A DNA stretch of 64,000 bases from contig JACPWS010000031.1 in the NCBI GenBank assembly GCA_016196925.1, positions 42,114-106,113 of the forward strand. The letters are read 5' to 3'. The notes under the pieces were generated by a model that searched no databases, was not told the DNA's origin, and saw only the letters and a list, made by a program, of their open reading frames with translations. Origin of the DNA: Burkholderiales bacterium (GTDB lineage Bacteria; Pseudomonadota; Gammaproteobacteria; Burkholderiales; Burkholderiaceae_D). The position numbers and the translations under genes were made by a program. Shown here one piece after another: positions 21,586 through 31,710 of this stretch; the stretch's first letter is position 1, and each line of letters starts with the position of its first letter.

Positions 21586-23934
21586 ATGAAATTACATATC
21601 GAGCATTTCACCTTACCTAATTTCCGTCGTCATGCACTGGCTCTCGCTGCGTTCGCAGTATGCTCCGCTAACGCTCTCGCGATAGAACCATTTACCGTAA
21701 AAGACATCCGCGTCGAAGGCTTGCAACGCACCGAAGCAGGTACCGTATTCAGTTATCTCCCGGTCAGAGTCGGTGAAGTGTTTGACGATGCCAAGAGTGT
21801 GACGGCCATCAAGTCCTTGTATGCCACCGGTTTTTTCAAGGACGTACAAATCGAAGTGCAGGATGGCGTTCTGGTGGTGTTGCTGGAAGAGCGTCCGACG
21901 ATCGCCGGTGTCGACTTTACCGGCACCAAGGAATTCGAAAAAGATGCATTGATTAAAGCGCTGAAAGATATAGGCGTGGGAGAGTCGCGTATTTTTGATA
22001 AGGCGACCGTGGACAGGGCAGAGCAAGAGCTGAAGCGTCAATATCTTTCCAAAGGCTTATATGGCATGCAAATCACCACCACGATTACGCCAATAGAGCG
22101 GAATCGTGTCAATGTGACGTTTGCGGTCGAAGAAGGCGATGTGGCAAAGATTGCCCAAATCAACATCATAGGCAATAAGGCGTTTTCCGACGGCGAATTG
22201 CGCGAACTGTTATCGCTGACAACGCCGGGCTGGTTTACCTGGTACAGCAAGGCCGATCAGTATTCCAAGCAAAAGTTATCGGGCGATATCGAAACGCTGA
22301 AGTCTTTTTACCAGAATCGCGGCTATCTGGAAATGCAAGTGGAGTCCACCCAGATTTCCATCACGCCGGACAAAAAAGATATCTACATCACGATTAATTT
22401 GAACGAGGGCGACAAATACACGGTATCCGATATCAAGCTGGAGGGCGAAGTGTTTGGCCGCGAGCAAGAACTGGCTTCCCTGTTACTGTTGAGAAAAGGC
22501 GATATTTACAACGCAGCCCGATTGACGGAAAGCACCAGGCGCATCTCCGAGCGCATGGGAAATTTCGGCTATGCCTTCGCCAACGTCAATGCCAATCCTT
22601 TGCTGGACAAGGAAAAGAAAGAAGTCGCTTTCACGGTATTCGTCGACCCCGGCAAGCGCGTTTATGTGCGCCGTATCAATCTGGCCGGCAATACCAGAAC
22701 CAGGGATGAAGTTATCCGCCGCGAATTCCGTCAGTTCGAAGGTTCATGGTATGACGGCGAAAAAATCAAGGCATCGCGCGATCGCGTCGAGCGCCTCAGC
22801 TATTTTAAAGACGTCAACATAGAAACGCCGGAAGTCGCGACCAGCACCGATCAGGTTGACGTCAACCTGACGGTGACGGAAAAACCGACCGGCAACATCA
22901 TGGTAGGTGCCGGTTATTCGAATGCCGAAAAACTGACTTTGACCGGATCGATACAGCAAGCGAATGCGTTTGGCAGCGGCGACACGATAGGCCTGGACAT
23001 CAATACCAGCAGGGTGAACCGTACCATCGCTTTAGCCCATACCGACCCTTATTTTACCGACGACGGCGTGAGCCGCAGCTATGAGTTGTATCTGCGCACC
23101 ACACGCCCCATCTTAAACAGTGTGGGCGATTACAAGATACAGACTACCGGCGGCAGCTTGCGCTTCGGTGTGCCGTTCTCGGAAGTCGATACGGTGTTTT
23201 TCGGGCTGGGCGTGGAGCGCACCAAGGTCGAAACCTATTACGGCAGCCCGTTTCGCTATTTAAAATATGTCGCCGATTACGGCGATGCATCGAAAGATTC
23301 GACGAACCTGGCCTACGGCGTCGGCAGCGCCGTCACCAATTCCTTCCCGCTGACCGCAGCGTGGCAGCGCGACAGCCGCGACAGCGTGATGACGCCGACC
23401 ATAGGCCGTTACCATCGCGTCAATCTGGAAGTGGCGGCGGTCGGCAGCTTTAAATATTATCGCGCGATCTATAACTACCAATATTTCCAGCCGATTTACC
23501 GTTCGGTCACCCTGGCCTTGAATGGCGAATTCGATTACGGCCACGGTCTCAGCGGCAAGCCTTACCCTTTGTTTAAGAATTTTTACGCAGGCGGCATAGG
23601 TTCGGTGCGCGGTTACGAGCCATCCTCGCTGGGCAGTAAGGACCCGAATGGCGATTCCCTCGGCGGCGCCTCAAGATTGATAGGTAATGTAGAATTACAG
23701 GTTCCGTTTCCCGGCGCCGATAAATCGCTGCGCTGGTTTACTTTCCTCGATGGCGGCACTGTCTACGACGAAGGGCAAAAAATGCGCACCAACGATTTGC
23801 GTTTTTCTGCCGGTATCGGTATCAGCTGGATTTCTCCGGTAGGCCCATTGAAGCTGAGTTACGGCAAAGCACTGAACGCCAAGCCCGAGGATAAGAAACA
23901 ATCCTTCCAGTTCCAGATGGGTACAGGCTTCTGA
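21586..23934 (+). CDS. bamA: Outer-membrane protein assembly factor BamA
   Basis: BamA is the core of the machine that inserts beta-barrel proteins into the outer membrane. The 782-residue precursor has a signal peptide ending near SANALA, then five POTRA domains starting with FTVKDIRVEGLQRTEAGTVF and a C-terminal barrel. The barrel holds the VRGYEPSSLG form of the VRGF/Y motif, and the protein ends in Phe (FQFQMGTGF), as outer-membrane barrels do. Upstream rseP and downstream skp are its usual neighbours. Confidence 0.97.
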   Translation: MKLHIEHFTLPNFRRHALALAAFAVCSANALAIEPFTVKDIRVEGLQRTEAGTVFSYLPVRVGEVFDDAKSVTAIKSLYATGFFKDVQIEVQDGVLVVLLEERPTIAGVDFTGTKEFEKDALIKALKDIGVGESRIFDKATVDRAEQELKRQYLSKGLYGMQITTTITPIERNRVNVTFAVEEGDVAKIAQINIIGNKAFSDGELRELLSLTTPGWFTWYSKADQYSKQKLSGDIETLKSFYQNRGYLEMQVESTQISITPDKKDIYITINLNEGDKYTVSDIKLEGEVFGREQELASLLLLRKGDIYNAARLTESTRRISERMGNFGYAFANVNANPLLDKEKKEVAFTVFVDPGKRVYVRRINLAGNTRTRDEVIRREFRQFEGSWYDGEKIKASRDRVERLSYFKDVNIETPEVATSTDQVDVNLTVTEKPTGNIMVGAGYSNAEKLTLTGSIQQANAFGSGDTIGLDINTSRVNRTIALAHTDPYFTDDGVSRSYELYLRTTRPILNSVGDYKIQTTGGSLRFGVPFSEVDTVFFGLGVERTKVETYYGSPFRYLKYVADYGDASKDSTNLAYGVGSAVTNSFPLTAAWQRDSRDSVMTPTIGRYHRVNLEVAAVGSFKYYRAIYNYQYFQPIYRSVTLALNGEFDYGHGLSGKPYPLFKNFYAGGIGSVRGYEPSSLGSKDPNGDSLGGASRLIGNVELQVPFPGADKSLRWFTFLDGGTVYDEGQKMRTNDLRFSAGIGISWISPVGPLKLSYGKALNAKPEDKKQSFQFQMGTGF

Positions 23935-23989
23935 TAGGAATTCTGGCGCCACTTTTTAGTTTGTCTTAGTTTGCATTACGGAGATTATT

Positions 23990-24508
23990 TTGAGTCAACT
24001 TACTACCCCGTCCAAATTGTTGCAAAGCTTGATGGTTTGTGCGGCTTGCTTCGTCAGCGTTGCTCAAGTTCACGCTCAGGATTCCAAGGTTGCGATTTTC
24101 GATTCCCAGCGCGTGATGCGTGAATCGGGCCCGGCCAAGGCGGCGGAAGCGAAGATCGCACAAGAATTTTCCAAGCGCGGCCAGGAATTGCAAGACATGT
24201 CGGCGAAACTGAAGGCGATGGCAGAAAAACTGGATAAGGATGCATCGGTTATCTCCGAATCCGAACGCATCAAGCGCCAGCGCGACCTGACTGATTTCGA
24301 TCAAGACTTCAAACGCAAGCAGCGCATTTTCAATGAAGACTTGAATCAGCGTAAAAATGAAGAGATCGCGGCCCTGGTCGATCGTGCCGTCAAGGCGGTC
24401 AAGCAAATCGCCGAAGCGGAAAAGTACGATGTCGTGCTGCAAGACGCCGTCTACTTCAATCCGCGTGTCGACATCACCGACAAGGTTCTGAAAGCACTCG
24501 CGAAATAA
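23990..24508 (+). CDS. skp: Periplasmic chaperone Skp/OmpH
   Basis: Skp holds unfolded outer-membrane proteins in the periplasm and delivers them to BamA. The 172-residue precursor has a signal peptide ending VHAQ, then DSKVAIFDSQRVMRES and a long charged helical region typical of the Skp tentacles. The start is TTG, supported by GGAG 7 bases upstream and a full-length signal peptide; the first internal ATG would remove most of the signal. Confidence 0.93.
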   Translation: MSQLTTPSKLLQSLMVCAACFVSVAQVHAQDSKVAIFDSQRVMRESGPAKAAEAKIAQEFSKRGQELQDMSAKLKAMAEKLDKDASVISESERIKRQRDLTDFDQDFKRKQRIFNEDLNQRKNEEIAALVDRAVKAVKQIAEAEKYDVVLQDAVYFNPRVDITDKVLKALAK

Positions 24509-24511
24509 CCC

Positions 24512-25573
24512 ATGACCACCACGAGCACTCGGCTGGGAGAATTGGTCGATCGCTTCGGTGGTCACTTGATCGGTTCGCCAGATATCATGCTGGCCGGCAT
24601 CGCGCCCCTGAGCGATGCCGATGAGCGGCATATCACATTTTTATCCAACGCAAAGTTGCGCGCCCAGGCGGCGGCCACCCGTGCCGCCGCCCTGATTTTG
24701 ACGGCGGCGGATCACGCGCAAATCGCGGCCGACTATGCCGGCGCCTGCATCGTCACCCCCCATCCGTATGTGTATTTTGCCCGCGCTGCGCAATATTTCG
24801 CATCCCTCAAGGCGATTCCTGCCCTGGCCGGTATCCATCCCAGCGCCTGGGTCAGTCCGCATGCGATAGTCGCGGCCAGCGCCAGTATCGGCGCGCATGT
24901 CAGCATAGAGGCGGAGGCGGTGATAGGCGAGAACGTCGTGATCGGCGCCGGCGTGGCGATCGGGCGCGGCGTCGGCATTGCCGATCATACGCAAGTGCAT
25001 GCCAATGTCAGCATTTACGACTATTGCAGCATAGGGCGGCGCTGCATCGTACATTCCGGGGCAGTGATAGGGGCCGATGGCTTTGGCTTTGCCAACGAAC
25101 GCGGCAACTGGATCAAGATTCCGCAAACCGGCCGCGTCCTGATCGGGGATGATGTGGAAATCGGCGCCAACACCAGCATCGACAGAGGCGCGCTGACCGA
25201 TACCGTCATCGAAGAGGGAGTCAAGCTCGACAACCAGATACAGATAGGTCATAACTGCCATATCGGCGCGCATACCGCGATGGCGGGCTGCGTCGGCGTG
25301 GCCGGCAGCGCCAGGATAGGCAAATACTGCACCTTCGGCGGCGCCGCCATGGTTCTCGGCCATCTGACCATCGCCGACCATGTCCATATTTCTTCGGGCA
25401 GCATGGTGTCGCGCTCGATACTCGAAGCGGGGCAATACACAGGTTTTTACCCTTTGGCGAAAAACGCCGACTGGGAAAAAACCGCAGCGATAGTGCGCAA
25501 CTTATCCGGCATGCGCGAAAAAATTCGCCAGCTGGAAAAAACAATTAAAACATTGACAGAAAAATCATCATGA
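24512..25573 (+). CDS. lpxD: UDP-3-O-(3-hydroxyacyl)glucosamine N-acyltransferase
   Basis: LpxD adds the second acyl chain in lipid A synthesis. After an N-terminal uridine-binding domain, the middle is a left-handed beta-helix made of many hexapeptide repeats (from about residue 105). [20 protein letters not shown] contains the catalytic His region. The protein (353 residues) starts three bases after skp and overlaps fabZ by 4 bases, so the lipid A genes are coupled. Confidence 0.96.
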   Translation: MTTTSTRLGELVDRFGGHLIGSPDIMLAGIAPLSDADERHITFLSNAKLRAQAAATRAAALILTAADHAQIAADYAGACIVTPHPYVYFARAAQYFASLKAIPALAGIHPSAWVSPHAIVAASASIGAHVSIEAEAVIGENVVIGAGVAIGRGVGIADHTQVHANVSIYDYCSIGRRCIVHSGAVIGADGFGFANERGNWIKIPQTGRVLIGDDVEIGANTSIDRGALTDTVIEEGVKLDNQIQIGHNCHIGAHTAMAGCVGVAGSARIGKYCTFGGAAMVLGHLTIADHVHISSGSMVSRSILEAGQYTGFYPLAKNADWEKTAAIVRNLSGMREKIRQLEKTIKTLTEKSS

Positions 25574-26031
25574 ATAGTCTAGATATCAATCAAATCAAAG
25601 AATATCTCCCGCACCGCTACCCTATGTTGCTGGTAGACCGCGTCCTCGATTGGGAAAGCGGCAAGCGCATCACCGCCATCAAAAACGTCACCGCGAACGA
25701 AGAATTTTTTAACGGCCATTTCCCGAACAAGCCGGTGATGCCCGGCGTGCTGATGGTAGAAGCGATGGCGCAAACGGCCGCCATCCTGTCTTTCCTGACC
25801 ATGGGCGTAAAACCTGATGAAAAAACCATCGTGTATTTTCTCGGCATCGACGGCGCCCGTTTCAAGCGCCCGGTAGAGCCTGGCGACCAGTTGAAGATGG
25901 AAGTCGAGATCACTAAAGTCGCGCGCGGCATCTGGAAATACCAGGCGAAAGCGACCGTCGACGGGCAATTGGCGGTGGAAGGCGAATTGATGTGCACCAT
26001 GCGCAGCACCGACGACGCCGCGGGGAAATAA
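25570..26031 (+). CDS. fabZ: 3-hydroxyacyl-ACP dehydratase FabZ
   Basis: FabZ dehydrates 3-hydroxyacyl-ACP in fatty-acid elongation and competes with LpxA for substrate. The active-site His is in [20 protein letters not shown], which also holds the catalytic Glu; [15 protein letters not shown] is also conserved. The length is 153 residues. The stop overlaps the lpxA ATG (TAATG). Confidence 0.97.
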   Translation: MNSLDINQIKEYLPHRYPMLLVDRVLDWESGKRITAIKNVTANEEFFNGHFPNKPVMPGVLMVEAMAQTAAILSFLTMGVKPDEKTIVYFLGIDGARFKRPVEPGDQLKMEVEITKVARGIWKYQAKATVDGQLAVEGELMCTMRSTDDAAGK

Positions 26032-26819
26032 TGCGCATCCATCCAACGGCGCTGATAGCTTCCGGGGCCGAACTCGACAGCACGGTTGAGGTTGGCGCGT
26101 ATGCGATCATCGGTCCTCATGTCCGCATAGGTGCCGGCACGAAAGTTGGCCCGCACGTCGTGATCGAAGGGCACACCACGATAGGCAGCGGGAATACTTT
26201 CTATCAATTTTCTTCTATCGGCGCCGCGCCTCAGGATAAAAAATACGCGAACGAGGCGACGCGCCTGGAAATTGGCGACCGTAACGTTATCCGCGAATTC
26301 TGCACCTTCAATCTCGGCACGGCGCAGGATGCAGGCGTGACCAGATTGGGGAACGACAACTGGATCATGGCTTATGTGCATCTGGCGCACGACTGCCAGG
26401 TCGGCAGCAACGTCATTTTTGCGAATAATGCTGCGCTGGCCGGCCATGTCCACATCGGCGACTGGGTGATACTCGGCGGCTTCACCAATATTCATCAATT
26501 CTGCAAGGTGGGCGCGCATGCCATGTGCGGCATGAGCACGTCGCTGACGCAGGATGTGCCGCCGTTCGTCATGTTGAACGGCAATCCGGCGGCGGCGCAC
26601 GGCATCAATACCGAAGGCTTGAAACGGCGCGGCTTCAGCCGCGACCAGATCGCCGCGATCCGCCAGGCATATAAGCTGATTTACAAGTCTGGCCTGACGC
26701 TGGAAGCCGCCAAGGCAGCGCTCGATCAACAGCAAGCCGTATTGACCGGCGATGTCGCGCAGTCCGTCAAAGTGATCCGCGATTTCCTGGATGCCACCAC
26801 CCGCGGCATCGTCCGTTAA
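26031..26819 (+). CDS. lpxA: UDP-N-acetylglucosamine acyltransferase
   Basis: LpxA carries out the first step of lipid A synthesis. The start [17 protein letters not shown] overlaps fabZ by one base; upstream extension only copies the fabZ reading in another frame. Hexapeptide repeats fill residues 1-190, with the catalytic His in VHLAHDCQVGSNVIFANN, and a helical C-terminal domain contains GLKRRGFSRDQI. The length of 262 residues is typical. Confidence 0.97.
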   Translation: MRIHPTALIASGAELDSTVEVGAYAIIGPHVRIGAGTKVGPHVVIEGHTTIGSGNTFYQFSSIGAAPQDKKYANEATRLEIGDRNVIREFCTFNLGTAQDAGVTRLGNDNWIMAYVHLAHDCQVGSNVIFANNAALAGHVHIGDWVILGGFTNIHQFCKVGAHAMCGMSTSLTQDVPPFVMLNGNPAAAHGINTEGLKRRGFSRDQIAAIRQAYKLIYKSGLTLEAAKAALDQQQAVLTGDVAQSVKVIRDFLDATTRGIVR

Positions 26820-26836
26820 CTTTCCTGATCAGGCTT

Positions 26837-28003
26837 ATGTCCCATCGCCCCATCATCGCCATGGTTGCCGGAGAAACTTCCGGCGACTTGTTGGCCAATC
26901 GCCTGCTGTCCGGCTTGCGTCCGCAATTGCCGCAGGCCCTGATGCACGGCATAGGCGGCCCTGAAATGGCGAAATACGGCTTCGTCAACGACTGGCCCAT
27001 GGATAAGTTATCGGTGCGCGGCTTGTTCGAAGTGCTGCTGCATTACCGGGAAATCAGCGGCATCCGCAAGCAATTATTGCAAAGCTTGCTGCAAGAAAAG
27101 CCCGACGTTTTTATCGGCGTCGATGCCCCCGACTTCAACCTCGACCTGGAAATTCAGCTGAAGCGGGCCGGTATTCCGACCATGCACTATATCAGCCCCT
27201 CAATCTGGGCCTGGCGCGGCGGGCGCATTAAAAAAATTGCCGAGGCGGTGACCCGCATGCTGGTGGTATTCCCGTTCGAGGAAGAAATTTACCGCGCCGC
27301 CGGCATCCCCGCGACTTATGTCGGCCATCCGCTGGCGCAAGTCATTCCTATGGAACCGGACATGGCGGCGGCGCGCGATGAACTCGGCCTGGATCAGGCG
27401 GCGACGGTGCTCACTATCTTGCCCGGCAGCCGCATGTCCGAGATTAAATACAATACGGTAGCCTTCATTCAGACTGCAAAGCTACTGTGCCAGCGCGATC
27501 CGCAACTACAGGTCGTGGTGCCCATGGTCGGGACGAAACAGCGCAGTTACTACATCAAGCTGGTGGTCGCCGCGCAACTCGAAGGCGTGCCGGTCTTGCT
27601 GGTGGATGGTCACTCCCACACCGCGATCGCGGCGGCGAACGCGGTGCTGGTCGCATCCGGCACCGCTTCACTGGAAGTCGCCTTATTCAAAAAGCCCATG
27701 GTGATCGCCTACAAGATGATGGAGGCGTCCTGGCAGATATTGCGGCATATGGGGTATCAACCGTGGATAGGTTTGCCGAATATCCTGGCAAAAGAATTCC
27801 TGGTGCCCGAGTTCCTGCAATCGGCTGCCCGGCCAGAAGCGATGGCCGACGCCATCTGGCAGCAATTGCACGATACCGCCTTGCAGGCGCGGCTGCGGCA
27901 GCGCTTCACCGATATGCACCACAGCTTGTCGCGCGACACCGCCAACGTGGCGGCCCAAGCCGTATTAGAATTGATAGCTACCCGCTCCTCCGTCGCGGCC
28001 TGA
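26837..28003 (+). CDS. lpxB: Lipid-A-disaccharide synthase
   Basis: LpxB joins lipid X and UDP-diacylglucosamine to form the lipid A disaccharide. This GT19 protein (388 residues) begins IIAMVAGETSGDLLANRLL and has GVDAPDFNLDLE, ISPSIWAWRGGRIKKI and LPGSRMSEI, all conserved. It ends the lipid A block. The rnhB gene that often follows in related genomes is not here; tatD comes next. Confidence 0.97.
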   Translation: MSHRPIIAMVAGETSGDLLANRLLSGLRPQLPQALMHGIGGPEMAKYGFVNDWPMDKLSVRGLFEVLLHYREISGIRKQLLQSLLQEKPDVFIGVDAPDFNLDLEIQLKRAGIPTMHYISPSIWAWRGGRIKKIAEAVTRMLVVFPFEEEIYRAAGIPATYVGHPLAQVIPMEPDMAAARDELGLDQAATVLTILPGSRMSEIKYNTVAFIQTAKLLCQRDPQLQVVVPMVGTKQRSYYIKLVVAAQLEGVPVLLVDGHSHTAIAAANAVLVASGTASLEVALFKKPMVIAYKMMEASWQILRHMGYQPWIGLPNILAKEFLVPEFLQSAARPEAMADAIWQQLHDTALQARLRQRFTDMHHSLSRDTANVAAQAVLELIATRSSVAA

Positions 28004-28060
28004 AGCGGTTTTCGCGGCCGGCTGGCGGAGCCGCATTCATTTCCTCTGTTTTTCCATCGT

Positions 28061-28846
28061 ATGTACGTCGACTCCCACTGCCATATCAATTTTCCCGAAC
28101 TCGCCGCGCGCTTGCCTGAAATCCTGAACAAGATGCAGGAAAACGGCGTCACGCATGCCCTGTGCGTTTCTGTCGATCTGCCCGATTTTCCGCAAGTGCT
28201 GGCTTTGGCCGAGCAATATCCGCACATCTACGCTTCGGTCGGCGTGCATCCCGATTACACCGAGACGCCGGAACCGAGCGCAGCGCAATTAGTGGCCCTG
28301 GCGCAGCATCCGAGGGTGGTCGCCATCGGCGAGACCGGCCTCGATTATTTCCGGCTGAAAGGCGATCTGGAGTGGCAGCGCGAACGCTTTCGCCAGCATA
28401 TCCGCGCCTCGCGCCTGAGCCGCAAGCCCCTTATCATCCATACCCGCGCGGCCGCCGCCGACACTATCCGCATCCTGCAGGAAGAGGGCGCGGGAACAGA
28501 TCAGGGTGGGGTGGCCGGCGTCATGCATTGCTTTACCGAATCGCTGGAAGTGGCGCTGGCCGCGATAGAGATGGGTTTTTACATTTCTTTCTCCGGCATC
28601 CTGACTTTCAAGAGCGCGAAGGATTTGCAAGCGGTGGCGAAAGCGCTGCCGCTGGAACGCCTATTGCTGGAAACCGATTCGCCTTATCTGGCGCCGATGC
28701 CGCACCGAGGCAAGATGAATGAACCGGGCTTTGTCTGCCACGTGGGAGAGTTTTTGGCTGACTTAAAAGGCATCCCTTTGAAGCAGGTGCAAGAAGTCAC
28801 GACCCGCAATTTTTTCACCCTGTTTCAATTTGCCGATCAGGGATGA
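28061..28846 (+). CDS. TatD family metal-dependent hydrolase
   Basis: TatD-family enzymes are metal-dependent DNases and hydrolases of the amidohydrolase superfamily. Metal ligands are seen in DSHCHINF (residues 4-11), GETGLDYF, PLIIHTRAA, MHCFTES and ETDSPYLAP. The length of 261 residues is normal. The TGA overlaps the start of the next gene, the ankyrin protein, by 4 bases, so the two are one unit. Orthology to YcfH or TatD is not settled. Confidence 0.92.
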   Translation: MYVDSHCHINFPELAARLPEILNKMQENGVTHALCVSVDLPDFPQVLALAEQYPHIYASVGVHPDYTETPEPSAAQLVALAQHPRVVAIGETGLDYFRLKGDLEWQRERFRQHIRASRLSRKPLIIHTRAAAADTIRILQEEGAGTDQGGVAGVMHCFTESLEVALAAIEMGFYISFSGILTFKSAKDLQAVAKALPLERLLLETDSPYLAPMPHRGKMNEPGFVCHVGEFLADLKGIPLKQVQEVTTRNFFTLFQFADQG

Positions 28847-29526
28847 TTATGCGGAAAATGCGCGAACTCCCCGGCTTCCCCGCCGCCATCTTGTGTCGCG
28901 CCGCGCTGCTGCTGGCGCTCTGCGCCGCTGCCCCGGCCAAGGCGGGCGCTTATGAAGATTTTCTGTTTGCAGTCAAATTCAACGACGCCAACACGGTACA
29001 GAATTTTTTGCGCAAGGGCATGGATGTCAATTCGACCGAGGGCGTCCGCGGCGAAAGCATATTGATGATCGCCTTGCGCGAAAAGTCCATGAGGGTGGTC
29101 GATCTCTTGCTCAAGGATGCGGATATCAAACTCGATGCGGCCGCCGCCAACGGCGATACCGCCATCATGATCGCTGCTTACACCGGCAACCTGGAAGCGC
29201 TTAAGAAATTGATCGCGGCCGGCGCCGCCGTCAACCGGCCCGGCTGGACCGCCTTGCATTATGCCGCCGCCAACGGCAGGCCGGAAATTATTTCCCTGCT
29301 GCTGGAACACGCCGCCTACATCGATGCCGAATCGCCGAATAAAACCACGCCGCTGATGATGGCGGTCAGCGCCGGCAAAATCGACGCAGTCAAATTATTG
29401 CTCGATGAAGGGGCCGATATCGGCTTGAAAAATGAGCTGGGTCTGACGGCGCTCGATTTTGCGCGTCAATTCCAGCACGCCGACATTGCGGAAGAACTGG
29501 CCAGCCGCATGCATTTGCCGAAATAA
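28843..29526 (+). CDS. Exported ankyrin-repeat protein
   Basis: The 227-residue product has a signal peptide (hydrophobic AAILCRAALLLALCAAAPAK, cut near AKAGA), so it should act in the periplasm. Five to six ankyrin repeats follow, for example NGDTAIMIAAYTGNLEALKK, GWTALHYAAANGRPEIISLL and NKTTPLMMAVSAGKIDAVKL, giving a protein-binding surface. It overlaps tatD by ATGA. The partner is unknown. Confidence 0.85.
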   Translation: MIMRKMRELPGFPAAILCRAALLLALCAAAPAKAGAYEDFLFAVKFNDANTVQNFLRKGMDVNSTEGVRGESILMIALREKSMRVVDLLLKDADIKLDAAAANGDTAIMIAAYTGNLEALKKLIAAGAAVNRPGWTALHYAAANGRPEIISLLLEHAAYIDAESPNKTTPLMMAVSAGKIDAVKLLLDEGADIGLKNELGLTALDFARQFQHADIAEELASRMHLPK

Positions 29527-29627
29527 TCCAGGGATTTTGCGCCGCAACATATTGCTACCCGCAGCAAGCCAGTGCTGCAGTTCGCGCTTCGTCTTTTTCG
29601 CTCGATCCGACATTCTTGCCGTATTAC

Positions 29628-29665
29628 CTGGGGGACCGTAAGGATTCCTACGTAAATGAGTAACA
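29628..29665 (+). repeat. Left terminal inverted repeat of the Tn3-derived cassette
   Basis: Begins CTGGGGGACCGTAAGGATTC and ends GAGTAACA. It differs at one base from the inverted copy at 31711-31748. Confidence 0.85.
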
Positions 29666-30023
29666 GGCGAAAACAGCTTTGGAATCAAAGTATTTTCGCG
29701 TCACCGAACGACAGGTAACGCCCCGTTGCGGCCATTCAGACTGACTTATCTTTGCGACTTCCTGCTCATTGGCTCAATCACCAGAATGACATTCGGGGCA
29801 CTTTGTCGGATCGATCACGGTACCGGATTTTCACTTAGCGTAGCGCAGGAAGTTCTCGAGACCATCTCGATGCGCCGAAGCCGGTTATCCACCGCCGCTG
29901 CGCTCCATCCCGCTGAATTGACCGCCCGTCGCATCAGCCGTGCTATCGCTAGGGCGGCGGCGTAGAGTCATCTCATTGCCATCTTGCGGCGATTCATGCA
30001 CCGAAGAAGAAAGGACGATTGAC
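29666..30023. other. Gap inside the cassette without a recognised gene
   Basis: About 360 bases separate the left repeat from the passenger gene. An 80-codon reading on the + strand (29726-29965) has no ribosome site and no family features and was not accepted. The stretch must hold the passenger promoter, but no clear promoter elements could be assigned. Confidence 0.4.
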
Positions 30024-31109
30024 ATGATGCGCCCCTTACTTGGCCTGCTGCTGGCTGCCACCTTTTGCGCCGCCAACGCCCAAACCGGCACCTACAACAC
30101 CGCCAGCGTGTTCGATCCCAGCAAGCTCAAAGGCCCTGCGCACGGTACGCCGAATGAGGTGATGGTGCTTGGCACGGCCCACCTGTCGCAGCTGCCCAAG
30201 GTCTTCGATCCGGCCTCGCTAGAGGGCCTGCTCGACCGGCTGGCCAGCTGGCATCCGCAGATCATCGCGATCGAGTCGATGTCCGGTATGCTGTGCGCAT
30301 CCATGCGCCAGTATCCGGATCGCTATGCGGACACGGTCCAGAGGTATTGCTGGGACCCGACGCCAGCGCGCGCCGCGACCGGACTGGACGTGCCGGCCGC
30401 GACGCGCGAGATCGACGCCATACTCGCGCACTGGTCGGCTGCGCCGACCTCGGCGCAGCGGCGCAAGCTGGCCTCGCGCTTCCTCGCCGGCGGCGAACCG
30501 GTCTCGGCGCTGGTGCAATGGCTGCGTCTGCCGGAGGCCGAACGGCATGCCGGCGACGGCCTCGACGCCTCACTCGTGGCGTTGCTGGATAAATTCCATA
30601 CATGGCATAAGGAAGACGGGCTGATTGCCGCCCCGCTAGCCGCTAGACTCGGCCTGGAGCGCGTAGTGCCGATGGACGACCAGGCGGAGAATCTACCGGT
30701 AGATGACGACAAGGCCTACGGTGACGCGATCGCGAAGGCCTGGAACAATCCCGCCAACGCCAAGCGCCAGCATGTCGACACGGTGCTCAACGCCGGGGTC
30801 GGCAGCGCCGCCGGCGTCATGGCGCTGTACCGCGCCCTTAACGATCTCTCGCTGGCGCGGGTGGTCTTCGACTCCGACTTCGGCTCGGCGCTGGAAGAGC
30901 CGTCCGAGCAAGGCTACGGCCGCGTCTATGTCGGTTATTGGGAAACGCGCAACCTGCGCATGGCCGCGAACATCCGTGAAGCGATCGGGGCGCATCCAGG
31001 CAGCCGCACGCTGGTCATCGTGGGCGCCTCGCACAAGTGGTATCTGCAGGCCTACCTGAACCAGATGCACGACGTGCACATCGTGGACATTGCGCCGATG
31101 CTGCGTTGA
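30024..31109 (+). CDS. Exported TraB/TIKI-like protein (DUF5694-type), cassette passenger
   Basis: The 361-residue product starts MMRPLLGLLLAATFCAANAQ, a clear signal peptide, with AAAGGACG upstream of the ATG. Two short motifs fit the TraB/TIKI-like superfamily: VMVLGTAHLSQLPKVF near the N-terminus (GxxH) and LVIVGASHKWYLQAYL near the C-terminus (second GxxH). An IIAIES segment lies between them. Many proteins of this type are annotated DUF5694; no substrate is established. It is the only intact gene between the 38-bp repeats, hence the likely cargo. Its GC-rich codons differ from the AT-richer flanks. Enzyme activity is inference from the family. Confidence 0.65.
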   Translation: MMRPLLGLLLAATFCAANAQTGTYNTASVFDPSKLKGPAHGTPNEVMVLGTAHLSQLPKVFDPASLEGLLDRLASWHPQIIAIESMSGMLCASMRQYPDRYADTVQRYCWDPTPARAATGLDVPAATREIDAILAHWSAAPTSAQRRKLASRFLAGGEPVSALVQWLRLPEAERHAGDGLDASLVALLDKFHTWHKEDGLIAAPLAARLGLERVVPMDDQAENLPVDDDKAYGDAIAKAWNNPANAKRQHVDTVLNAGVGSAAGVMALYRALNDLSLARVVFDSDFGSALEEPSEQGYGRVYVGYWETRNLRMAANIREAIGAHPGSRTLVIVGASHKWYLQAYLNQMHDVHIVDIAPMLR

Positions 31110-31212
31110 GTGGCGGGCAGGCCAACGGCGGCAATCAGGCTAGAAATCCAGAGCCCGGCCAGCAATAGGTTAATTCTCTCGCTGCCGTTTTTTCGGCTGT
31201 GACTGTCTGCTC

Positions 31213-31698
31213 TTGGCCGGGCCGACCAAGGTTACCTGGCTAATCCGCATTTCAATATCATTGACGGACGCCCGAAGCTGGACCGTTATCAGAATTGCGC
31301 TGTTTTCTCACTTCATGCCCTGTGGAGTCTGGGAGGCCGTGTACATCCTCGACGGGCTCACCAAGAACACGTCTGACATTCAGCCCGACATTTTGCATGG
31401 CGACACGCAAGCCCAAAGCGCGCCGGTCTATGGACTGGCATTTTTGTTGGGCATCAAGCTGATGCCTCGGATTCGCAACTGGAAAGACCTGAAATGGTTT
31501 CGCCCGGCTTGTGACACGACCTACGAACACATTGACGACCTGTTTTCCAAGGACGTGATCGACTGGGACCTGATCGCGTGCCACCTGCCGGACATGCTGC
31601 AAGTTGCGCAATCGATTCAGGCAGGCCGTTTCGGGATGTACGAATTACGCGATCGGAAGCTCGGGCCCATTGACTATGGCGCAACGTTCAAAGTTTAG
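31213..31698 (+). pseudogene. tnpA: Tn3-family transposase fragment
   Basis: The stretch from about 31255 to 31630 matches the DDE part of Tn3 transposases: FSHFMPCGVWEAVYILDG, SDIQPDILHGDTQAQSAPV, LGIKLMPRIRNWKDLKWFRP and IDWDLIACHLPDMLQVA. The N-terminal two-thirds and the C-terminal end are missing, and the last residues (after IQAGRFG) leave the family. It is a dead remnant close to the right inverted repeat, where tnpA ends in Tn3 elements. Confidence 0.85.
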
Positions 31699-31710
31699 CG
31701 GCATCGCCGA

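Noticed and set aside
29726..29965. 80-codon reading within the Tn3-derived cassette
   Set aside because: No ribosome site, no family features and unclear composition.
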